Source: Burkholderiales bacterium UBA4615 (GTDB lineage Bacteria > Pseudomonadota > Gammaproteobacteria > Burkholderiales > Burkholderiaceae_E). From it: DNA of 33,552 nucleotides. Position 1 is the stretch's first letter. Every line of letters starts with the position of its first letter. The notes beneath the pieces are model-generated. The model did no database searches, was not told the origin of the DNA, and saw only the letters and a program-made list of their open reading frames with translations. The stretch is from NCBI GenBank assembly GCA_002386465.1, contig DGIT01000075.1, positions 1 through 33,552 of the forward strand. The letters are read 5' to 3'. Positions 1 through 7,519 of the stretch are shown here, piece after piece. A program made the position numbers and the translations under genes.

Positions 1-2
1 GT

Positions 3-971
3 ATCGATTTCCTGGAGTCGCTCGCGGCCGGCACCGGCCGCCCGGTTGTGGTGGCCGCGCTCCTGCATAACCGGACCAATCCCGACGCGGTCTTTGGCGA
101 CCTCAACGCGATCGCGCAGGCCAATGCCCGTGGCCACGCGCTGTTCGGTGCGGTGTCATGCTGTCCACTCACCATGGACTTCACGCTGGCATCGCCTTAT
201 CCGGTGGAAGGGCTCAGCGCCTGGCGACCCGCGCTCGGTTTGAAGGGCCAGGCCTTGCGCGATCTGCTGGCCAGCACAGCGTTTCGGGATGGCGTGCGTG
301 CCGAGCTGGCCAGTCCCGCATCGTTTCGTCTGTTTAACGGCGAGTGGGATCAAGTGCAGGTCGTGGAAGTGAGCCAACCGGCCCATGCACACATGGAGCA
401 GCGCACGCTCGCCGAGCTGGCTGGCGCCGCTGCGCGCCACCCGCTCGACGTGATGCTCGATCTGGCCCTCTCCGAAGACCTCAAGACCGTCTTCACGGCT
501 ACCTTGCTGAATTCGGACGAAGCTGCGGTGGCTCGCATGATCAATCATCCCGACAGCCTGGTGAGTCTGTCGGATGCGGGCGCACACCTGACCTTCTTCA
601 ATGATGCTGCGTTCGGGCTGCATCTGCTGGGACACTGGTCGCGCGACCTTGGCGCCTTGTCGCTGCAGGCGGCAGTCCATCGCCTGACCGGCCAACCTGC
701 GCAAGTCTTCGGGCTGGCGGGGCGCGGTGTCCTGGCACCGGGTGCCGCGGCAGACCTGATGCTCTTCGATCCGGCTGCGGTGGGCCGAGGCCCGAAACGC
801 AGAGTGCACGATCTGCCCGGCGGGGCGCCCAGGCTGCACACTGACGGGCTGGGTGTGCACGGCGTCTGGGTAAATGGCGTGCAGGTGGCCGATGCCAAGG
901 GCGGCACGGATCTGGCCGGCCGGGACGCGCCCGGGCGGCCTGGCCGGTTGCTGCGCAGCGTCAAATCCTGA
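3..971 (+). CDS. Amidohydrolase, N-acyl-D-amino-acid deacylase-like (3' part)
   Basis: The reading frame is open from the window edge, so the start and the N-terminal metal-binding half are missing; about 322 residues remain. The C-terminal part carries the family signature SLSDAGAHLTFF, in which the Asp is the usual last metal or catalytic ligand of the amidohydrolase barrel, followed by GLHLLGHW. It ends with the composite beta-sandwich part (GRGVLAPGAAADLMLFDP and GVWVNGVQVAD), where the chain returns to the small domain. Family members hydrolyse N-acyl-D-amino acids or related cyclic amides in the cytoplasm; the substrate cannot be told here. The gene ends about 145 bp before the pufC start, and pufC has its own control region, so the two need not be cotranscribed. 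Family assignment is firm, substrate is not. Confidence 0.85.
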   Translation: MDFLESLAAGTGRPVVVAALLHNRTNPDAVFGDLNAIAQANARGHALFGAVSCCPLTMDFTLASPYPVEGLSAWRPALGLKGQALRDLLASTAFRDGVRAELASPASFRLFNGEWDQVQVVEVSQPAHAHMEQRTLAELAGAAARHPLDVMLDLALSEDLKTVFTATLLNSDEAAVARMINHPDSLVSLSDAGAHLTFFNDAAFGLHLLGHWSRDLGALSLQAAVHRLTGQPAQVFGLAGRGVLAPGAAADLMLFDPAAVGRGPKRRVHDLPGGAPRLHTDGLGVHGVWVNGVQVADAKGGTDLAGRDAPGRPGRLLRSVKS

Positions 972-1000
972 GCACCAATTCGGAGCATGGCGTCGGCAAC

Positions 1001-1018
1001 TGTCCAGTTCAATTGACA
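1001..1018. promoter_or_regulatory. Putative CrtJ/PpsR operator, site 1
   Basis: The sequence TGTCCAGTTCAATTGACA is an exact TGT-N12-ACA palindrome, extended to TGTC/GACA. This is the recognition pattern of the photosynthesis repressor CrtJ/PpsR. It overlaps a TTGACA hexamer at 1013-1018. It lies 30 bp after the amidohydrolase stop and about 100 bp before pufC. Confidence 0.7.
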
Positions 1019-1034
1019 GTCGAAGGTGTACACT
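1006..1034 (+). promoter_or_regulatory. Candidate pufC promoter
   Basis: TACACT at 1029-1034 is the best -10 candidate. The same hexamer sits at the right distance before the rnpB 5' end (32980-32985). The region 17 bp upstream (1006-1011) is a poor -35. A perfect TTGACA lies at 1013-1018 but is only 10 bp from TACACT, so it would need another -10 (for example TAGCCT at 1034-1039, spacing 15). Either way the promoter is covered by the two CrtJ/PpsR-like sites. Confidence 0.35.
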
Positions 1035-1044
1035 AGCCTGGACA
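1027..1044. promoter_or_regulatory. Putative CrtJ/PpsR operator, site 2
   Basis: The sequence TGTACACTAGCCTGGACA is a second exact TGT-N12-ACA palindrome. It starts 8 bp after the end of site 1, the spacing known for cooperative CrtJ binding at bchC-type promoters. It contains the candidate -10 hexamer TACACT (1029-1034). The left arm of site 1 (TGTCCAG) and the right arm of site 2 (CTGGACA) are perfect inverted repeats. Confidence 0.7.
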
Positions 1045-1116
1045 TTTCGTCGCACGGAGGCCCTGGAGGCGTCTCGTGCAGTCCGACCTTCCCGACCGAT
1101 CGCCCCGGGGTTCACC

Positions 1117-2157
1117 ATGATTCGATGCTTATCACTTGCTGCACGGCTGGCGGCTGGATGTGTGGTCGCCGGCCTGATCGCTGGCTGCGAGCGCCCGCCC
1201 ATCGAGACGGAACAGACCGGATTTCGGGGCACCGGCATGACCCAGATCTACAACCCCCGCACGCTGGCCAGCCAGGCGGGCTTGCATGCAGCCCCCGAGA
1301 TCGACGCGCCCGCCAGGGTGCGTCCGGGTGGCCCAAAGGCGGGCGATGTGTACCAGAACGTCAAGGTGCTGGGTGATCTGAGCCTGGCCGAGTTTGGCCG
1401 CACCATGAACGCGATCACCAACTGGGTGGCGCCCGCGCAAAGCTGCGCCTATTGCCACGTCGAGGGCAACTTTGCCGACGACAGCAAATACACCAAGGTG
1501 GTTGCACGTCGCATGATCCAGATGACACAACATCTGAATGCCGACTGGAAGCCCCATGTAGGCGAGACCGGTGTGACCTGCTACACCTGCCATCGCGGCG
1601 TGCCACTGCCGCAGCCGGTGTGGTTTCGCCCGGTACCCGATACCACCCACCCGGTGCTGGGCGATCGCGCTGGGCAAAACGAGCCGGCGGCCGTAGTCGG
1701 CCTGTCATCCTTGCCCAACGAAGTGCTGTCGCACTACCTGCTGTCCGACAAGGATGCGCGCACCATTCGCGTGGCCAGCGACCAGGCGCTGCCCTCGGGC
1801 AATACCCGCTCGATCAAGCAGGCCGAACACACCTACGGCCTGATGATGCATATGTCGCAGTCGCTGGGCGTGAACTGCACGTTCTGTCACAACAGCCGCA
1901 ACTTTGCGAGCTGGGACGAAAGCCGCCCGCAGCGCGCCACCGCCTGGTACGGCATCCGAATGGTGCGCGATATCAATCAGGCTTATCTGGAGCCGCTGAG
2001 CACCGCATTTCCCGCGCTGCCCACCGGCAGGCTCGGGCCCCTGGGTGACAGCGCCAAGGTGGCCTGTGGTACCTGCCACAAGGGTGCCAATAAGCCGCTG
2101 AACGGCGCCGCCATGGCGATGCACTATCCGGCCATGACGGGCGCTCAGACGCCGTGA
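1117..2157 (+). CDS. pufC: Photosynthetic reaction centre cytochrome c subunit (PufC), tetraheme lipoprotein
   Basis: This 346-residue protein matches the family's usual length. It starts with a lipoprotein signal ending in GLIAGC (lipid Cys at 24), so it should be anchored to the periplasmic face of the membrane. Four CxxCH heme sites are present: CAYCH 110-114, CYTCH 155-159, CTFCH 254-258 and CGTCH 317-321, in the two-plus-two layout of PufC. Segments such as NFADDSKYTKVVARRMIQMT and CYTCHRGVPLPQPVWF are typical of the subunit, including Met residues that act as heme ligands. PufC passes electrons from soluble donors (HiPIP or cytochrome c) to the photo-oxidised special pair. The open frame extends upstream to 874, but only this ATG gives the lipoprotein signal. 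Tandem CrtJ/PpsR-like sites precede it. No pufL or pufM is visible, so the gene stands apart from any puf operon. A PufC-like cytochrome in a non-phototroph is the main alternative. Confidence 0.93.
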   Translation: MIRCLSLAARLAAGCVVAGLIAGCERPPIETEQTGFRGTGMTQIYNPRTLASQAGLHAAPEIDAPARVRPGGPKAGDVYQNVKVLGDLSLAEFGRTMNAITNWVAPAQSCAYCHVEGNFADDSKYTKVVARRMIQMTQHLNADWKPHVGETGVTCYTCHRGVPLPQPVWFRPVPDTTHPVLGDRAGQNEPAAVVGLSSLPNEVLSHYLLSDKDARTIRVASDQALPSGNTRSIKQAEHTYGLMMHMSQSLGVNCTFCHNSRNFASWDESRPQRATAWYGIRMVRDINQAYLEPLSTAFPALPTGRLGPLGDSAKVACGTCHKGANKPLNGAAMAMHYPAMTGAQTP

Positions 2158-2478
2158 TCAGCCTTTGGTCTTGACGAACGAGCTACACCAGCCGTTGGCA
2201 TTCACCAGCCGGTCGACCATCAGATCGCATTCCGCCCAGGCCTCGCTCGGTTTACCGAGCCAGGCCATGCAGCCGTTGCACTTCTGACCGGCGGCATGCT
2301 TGGGAAATTTTTTGGCATCGACCGCGGCCGTGTCGTGCTTGTAGCCCAGTGAAGCGGCTTTGGGCTCGCTCTCTTCGACTTTCTTCGGGGCGGCCTGCAG
2401 GCTGCCTGCGGTGGCCAGGGCGGCGCTGCTTGCGACGACCTTGAGCATGAATACGCGGCGATGAGGGATGTGCATCAT
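2158..2478 (-). CDS. hip: High-potential iron-sulfur protein (HiPIP)
   Basis: This 106-residue protein has an N-terminal twin-arginine motif (RRVFMLK, residues 7-13) followed by a hydrophobic stretch, as expected for a cofactor protein exported folded by the Tat system. The mature part has the HiPIP pattern: LGY at 44-46 (the Tyr that packs against the cluster), VDAKKFP, and four cluster cysteines at 67, 70, 84 and 98, the last in GWCSSF. HiPIPs carry one [4Fe-4S] cluster and shuttle electrons in the periplasm between the cytochrome bc1 complex and the reaction centre. The start is supported by AGGAG 5 bp before the first ATG; a second ATG follows directly. Its stop codon abuts the pufC stop (TGATCA), and the chemoreceptor gene lies 27 bp upstream on the same strand, so a shared transcript is likely. 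The context makes it the probable donor to PufC. Confidence 0.93.
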   Translation of the reverse strand: MMHIPHRRVFMLKVVASSAALATAGSLQAAPKKVEESEPKAASLGYKHDTAAVDAKKFPKHAAGQKCNGCMAWLGKPSEAWAECDLMVDRLVNANGWCSSFVKTKG

Positions 2479-2505
2479 AAATACTCCTGGTTAAGAAATG
2501 ACGGT

Positions 2506-4143
2506 TCAGGTGCGAAAGACACTGACTGACTCGAGCAGCCGATCGGCTTGCTCCTTGAGGCTTTCGGCTGCAGCAGCTGATTCCTCGACCAGCGCCACGT
2601 TTTGCTGTGTGACCCGGTCCAGATCGGAAACCGCCTCGCTCACCTGATCGATCCCGCTAGTCTGCTCACGGGTCGCCAGGCTGATTTCTCCGATCAGAGA
2701 GGCCACGCGCTGGACCTGACCGACGATGTCGTGCATCGATGCGCCGGCATCACTCACCAGCTTCGATCCTCTTTGCACGCTGACGGCGCTGGCACCGATC
2801 AGGTCCTTGATCTCCTTGGCTGCGCTGGCACTGCGCTGCGCCAGGCTGCGCACTTCACTGGCCACCACCGCGAAGCCACGACCCTGCTCGCCGGCGCGGG
2901 CGGCTTCGACCGCTGCATTGAGCGCCAGGATGTTGGTCTGGAAGGCGATGCCGTCAATCACGCCGATGATGTCTGTGATGCGTCGGCTCGAGTCGCTGAT
3001 TTGCGCCATCGTCGTCACGACTTCTGCCACCACCGCCCCGCCACGGGTGGCGGCTTCGCTTGCGCCGCTCGCCATGTCGCTGGCCTGTTGCGAGGTCTCG
3101 GCGTTGTTGCGAACGGTTGAGCGCAGTTCTTCCATTGAGGCGGCGGTCTCGGCCAGGCTGCTGGCCTGACGCTCAGTGCGCTGACTCAAATCGTTGTTGC
3201 CCAGCGCAATTTCCTTGGTGCCTACAGCGATCTGTTCGCTCGCTGCGCGCACCTGATCAACGACCCGCACCAGGTTCTGGTTCATCGTGCCCAAGGCCTG
3301 GGCCAGACGAGCGGTTTCATCGCGCCCCGACCCCTGCAATCGTCCGGTCAGATCGCCGGTGGCCGCAGCAGAAGCCAAGGCGACCGCCTCGTTGATCGGA
3401 CGCGTGATAGAGCGCGTGACCAGCCATGCCAATGCCATGCCGAGGACCAGCGCGCCCCCCACGAACCCGATCAGCATCGTGCGCGCCCGGGCATAGGCCT
3501 GCGCTGCATCCGCTGTGTATTCGCTGCTGGATTTGGCCTGAAGCCCCGCAAGGGTCTGGAGCACCGTGATCCAGCGCGCCTGACGTGGTCGCACCTTATC
3601 CATCAGGAACGCCACCGCATCCTCGGTCTGGTTGGCCATGCCCAGGTCGGTGGCTTCGCCCATCAGCGCCACGGTGGAACGCTCCGAGCGCTTGATCGCT
3701 TCCAGCAGCGCTTTCTCCGCTTCCGAGGCGTCATAGCGCTGGATCAGTTCGAGCAGTTCCTTTTCGGCTCCGACGTAGCTGGCGTTGGCTGCTTCGATCG
3801 CCTGCAACTCGGCCTTCTTGAGGTCTGCATCGCTTAGCAGCGTCAGGTTGCGGATAGCGATCGCCCGCGCGCTCACCGCCTCGATCATGGTGTTGACGCG
3901 CGCGATCTGCTGATTGTTGCCCTCGGTGATGTGGGCCATGCGGCTATTCAGTTGCGCCAGCTGGATCGTGGCAAACGCAGCCATCGCAGCCATCAGAATG
4001 AATACGCCTCCGAAGGAGATCGCCAGCCGTGGTCCGATGGGGACCTGCTGCAGCCAGGCAGCAGGACGCTTCACCCATCCGGAGGCCGTACGGGGTGGCG
4101 AATCTGCCCGACGAGGCGTGAGATGTTCAGACTTCGTTTCCAT
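2506..4143 (-). CDS. Methyl-accepting chemotaxis protein, four-helix-bundle type
   Basis: The 545-residue receptor has a short cytoplasmic N-terminus, a first membrane span at about 38-60, a helical periplasmic domain at about 61-221 that looks like a 4HB_MCP sensor, a second span at about 222-243, a HAMP linker (VTRSITRPINEAVALA), and a long coiled-coil signalling domain with the conserved tip GIAFQTNILALNAAVEAARA. It has no C-terminal CheB/CheR-binding pentapeptide; it ends in SVSVFRT. The start at METKSE is preceded by GGAG at a good distance; the frame stays open to 4242 but without support. It would bind CheW/CheA at the cell pole and steer swimming. The ligand is unknown. The gene lies just upstream of hip, which may mean energy or redox taxis, but that is inference. 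Confidence 0.93.
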   Translation of the reverse strand: METKSEHLTPRRADSPPRTASGWVKRPAAWLQQVPIGPRLAISFGGVFILMAAMAAFATIQLAQLNSRMAHITEGNNQQIARVNTMIEAVSARAIAIRNLTLLSDADLKKAELQAIEAANASYVGAEKELLELIQRYDASEAEKALLEAIKRSERSTVALMGEATDLGMANQTEDAVAFLMDKVRPRQARWITVLQTLAGLQAKSSSEYTADAAQAYARARTMLIGFVGGALVLGMALAWLVTRSITRPINEAVALASAAATGDLTGRLQGSGRDETARLAQALGTMNQNLVRVVDQVRAASEQIAVGTKEIALGNNDLSQRTERQASSLAETAASMEELRSTVRNNAETSQQASDMASGASEAATRGGAVVAEVVTTMAQISDSSRRITDIIGVIDGIAFQTNILALNAAVEAARAGEQGRGFAVVASEVRSLAQRSASAAKEIKDLIGASAVSVQRGSKLVSDAGASMHDIVGQVQRVASLIGEISLATREQTSGIDQVSEAVSDLDRVTQQNVALVEESAAAAESLKEQADRLLESVSVFRT

Positions 4144-4237
4144 CCATGACTCCAGTTCGCGGCTACAGCGCAGCTGTGTGCGCCACAGGTCGCGGGCGAT
4201 CGGCTGACCGCAGCGACTGCAGCCTAGCCAAAACAGA

Positions 4238-4257
4238 CACAATTAAGAAACATTGTG
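4238..4257. repeat. Dyad CACAAT-N8-ATTGTG in the chemoreceptor leader
   Basis: A perfect 6-bp inverted repeat with an 8-bp spacer lies between the predicted leftward promoter and the chemoreceptor start. It has the size of a dimeric regulator site. I do not recognise the regulator. Confidence 0.35.
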
Positions 4258-4276
4258 GGTCGGGCGGTGGAAATCA

Positions 4277-4293
4277 GCCGTTCGGTGAACGGC
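4277..4293. repeat. Perfect hairpin GCCGTTC-GGT-GAACGGC
   Basis: A 7-bp perfect inverted repeat with a 3-nt centre lies about 13 bp downstream of the predicted leftward -10 element. It could form an RNA hairpin in the chemoreceptor leader or act as an operator. It has no T-tract, so it is not a standard terminator. Confidence 0.4.
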
Positions 4294-4305
4294 ACTGGGC
4301 GGCCG

Positions 4306-4334
4306 TAAATCAGCAGAACACCTTGAACTGTCAA
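4306..4334 (-). promoter_or_regulatory. Putative sigma-70 promoter for the chemoreceptor-hip unit
   Basis: Read on the minus strand, TTGACA (4334-4329) is separated by 17 bp from GATTTA (4311-4306). Transcription would start near 4298, leaving a leader of about 155 nt. No FliA-type (sigma-28) motif was found, although many chemoreceptor genes use one. Confidence 0.5.
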
Positions 4335-4370
4335 CTTTTTCTGATTGACTTTCGGAGTGGACTGATAAAT

Positions 4371-4388
4371 AGTACGATCGTTCGTTCT
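4371..4388. promoter_or_regulatory. Candidate TetR-family operator upstream of the regulator
   Basis: AGTACGATCGTTCGTTCT is an 18-bp pseudopalindrome with 7 of 9 base pairs symmetric and an ACGA-N4-TCGT core. This is the usual size and place for a TetR-type operator, 36 bp before the regulator's start codon. Just upstream lie TTGACT (4345-4350) and an AT-rich candidate -10 (near 4364-4371), so binding would block the regulator's own promoter. Confidence 0.45.
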
Positions 4389-4424
4389 TAATCGCACTCC
4401 GCCCCATAGAGCCTGAAATCAGTC

Positions 4425-5069
4425 GTGTCCGCCTCGCCCGATCACCTCTCCCTGCCCGCCTTCCGTTCAACCCGCAAGGGCGAGCAGACCCGTTCGGCGA
4501 TCGTTGCGGTCGCCTGCGAACTGGCGGCGCGCGATGGGCTGGAGGGTTTGACCATCGGTGCGCTGGCCGAACGCATGAAGATGTCCAAGAGCGGCGTCTT
4601 CGCGCATTTCGGTTCCCGGGAAGATCTGCAGATTGCGGTGCTGCGCGCCTATGAAGTCCAGTTTGTCGAACAGGTGCTGCGACCGGCCCTGGAAGCCCCG
4701 CGCGGTCTGTCGCGCTTGCGTGCCATCCTGACGCAGTGGCTGGATCGCACCGCAGTGGATGCGGCCACGAGTTGCATCTGGATTTCGGGCGCGGCCGAAT
4801 ATGACGACCGGCCTGGCCCGGTGCGCGAAGTGCTGGTGGGCATGGTCCGCTCCTGGCAGCGCGAACTCACCCGCGCGATCCAGCAGGCCATCGACACCGG
4901 TGAACTCGCCGCGAGCGTCCAGCCTCAAGATCTGGTCTTCGACCTGTATGGCGTCGTGCTGGTCCTGCACCACGACTCCCGTCTCATGAACAGCCCTGAC
5001 GCCTTGCCGCGCGCCCGGCGCGCCTTCGAACGCTTGCTGGCCGCCGCCAGCCCACCTTCATCGCCCTGA
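4425..5069 (+). CDS. TetR/AcrR-family transcriptional regulator
   Basis: The 214-residue protein has an N-terminal helix-turn-helix domain at about residues 23-73, with the typical LTIGALAERMKMSKSGVFAH (recognition helix) followed by FGSREDL, and an all-helical ligand-binding domain behind it. The start is GTG. TetR regulators usually repress their own gene and a neighbouring operon until a small ligand binds. The downstream fatty-acid operon begins 57 bp after the stop on the same strand, so an acyl-CoA ligand is likely by context; betaproteobacteria are known to use TetR regulators for beta-oxidation genes. Assignment to a named regulator such as FadP or PsrA is not possible from the sequence alone. 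Confidence 0.88.
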   Translation: MSASPDHLSLPAFRSTRKGEQTRSAIVAVACELAARDGLEGLTIGALAERMKMSKSGVFAHFGSREDLQIAVLRAYEVQFVEQVLRPALEAPRGLSRLRAILTQWLDRTAVDAATSCIWISGAAEYDDRPGPVREVLVGMVRSWQRELTRAIQQAIDTGELAASVQPQDLVFDLYGVVLVLHHDSRLMNSPDALPRARRAFERLLAAASPPSSP

Positions 5070-5076
5070 CGCTGAC

Positions 5077-5090
5077 GCACGGCACCGTGC
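5077..5090. repeat. Short inverted repeat GCACGG-CA-CCGTGC
   Basis: A perfect 6-bp inverted repeat lies in the 57-bp gap between the TetR gene and the acyl-CoA dehydrogenase. It could be a small RNA hairpin affecting readthrough or a second operator. No poly-T follows. Confidence 0.3.
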
Positions 5091-5126
5091 ATCCCTTGAA
5101 CCATTCAACCTCTCCAGGAGTCTCCA

Positions 5127-6926
<1,800 letters not shown>

Positions 6927-6992
6927 GCCCACGCATCCTGTGTTGCCCCCGGTTCGCCCAGTCTTGCGAACCGCCCCTTTCTGGAGAACTGC

Positions 6993-7502
6993 ATGACCGC
7001 TCTACTGCTCAGGCGAACCTTCGCCAGCCGTTCGCCGGCTCGCCTGCCTCACCGTCCTCTGCTGCATGGGCTTGCGGTGGCGATGTGCCTCGCAGGCCCG
7101 GGGGCGCCCGCCCTTGCGAAAGACACCGCCGTGTCGCCAGTCGGCTTGTGGCGCACCATCGACGACGCCACCAAACAGCCCAAGGCGCTGATCCGCATTG
7201 CCGAGCAGGGCGGCGCACTGGTGGGGCGCATTGAAAAAGTGCTGGTACCCGATCAGGCTGACGCGGTGTGCGAACAATGCAGCGACCATCGCAAGGGCAA
7301 GCCGGTGCAGGGCATGACCATCTTGTCGGGCCTGAAGCCCGAGGGCGGCGAATGGGGCGGCGGCGAGATCCTCGATCCGAACAACGGCAAGATCTACAAG
7401 GCGCGCATCAAGCTGGCTGACGCTGGCCGCAAGCTGGAAATGCGCGGCTATATCGGCGTGCCGGCCATGGGCCGCACCCAGACCTGGCTGCGCGAACCCT
7501 GA
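6993..7502 (+). CDS. Secreted DUF2147 protein
   Basis: The 169-residue protein starts with a long basic N-region and a hydrophobic stretch ending in APALA before Lys43, read as a Sec signal peptide, so the mature protein of about 127 residues should be periplasmic. The mature part has the DUF2147 pattern: PVGLWRTIDDATKQPKALIR, LVGRIEKVL, then a Cys pair (CEQC), GKPVQGMTILSGLK, GGEILDPNNGKIYKARIKL and MRGYIGVPAMGRTQTWLR. The domain is a small beta-rich fold with no established function. GGAG lies 6 bp before the ATG. It sits between the acyl-CoA dehydrogenase and the hydratase/dehydrogenase, 66 bp and 17 bp away, so it is probably cotranscribed with the beta-oxidation enzymes although it acts in another compartment. 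Confidence 0.9.
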   Translation: MTALLLRRTFASRSPARLPHRPLLHGLAVAMCLAGPGAPALAKDTAVSPVGLWRTIDDATKQPKALIRIAEQGGALVGRIEKVLVPDQADAVCEQCSDHRKGKPVQGMTILSGLKPEGGEWGGGEILDPNNGKIYKARIKLADAGRKLEMRGYIGVPAMGRTQTWLREP

Positions 7503-7519
7503 TTTCAAACGGAGTCCTC

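Noticed and set aside
1013..1034. TTGACA and TACACT as one promoter for pufC
   Set aside because: They are only 10 bp apart, too close for sigma-70; they are treated as separate hints inside the operator pair.
874..1116. N-terminal extension of PufC from the upstream in-frame ATG
   Set aside because: It overlaps the amidohydrolase end and the operator region and would destroy the lipoprotein signal.
156..1238. Long open frame on the minus strand opposite the amidohydrolase and pufC start
   Set aside because: It has no recognisable domain and lies opposite clear family proteins; such frames are common in GC-rich DNA with strong third-position bias.
4144..4424. Sigma-28 (FliA) promoter for the chemoreceptor
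   Set aside because: No TAAA-N15-GCCGATAA-like pair was found in either orientation; a sigma-70-type pair fits better.
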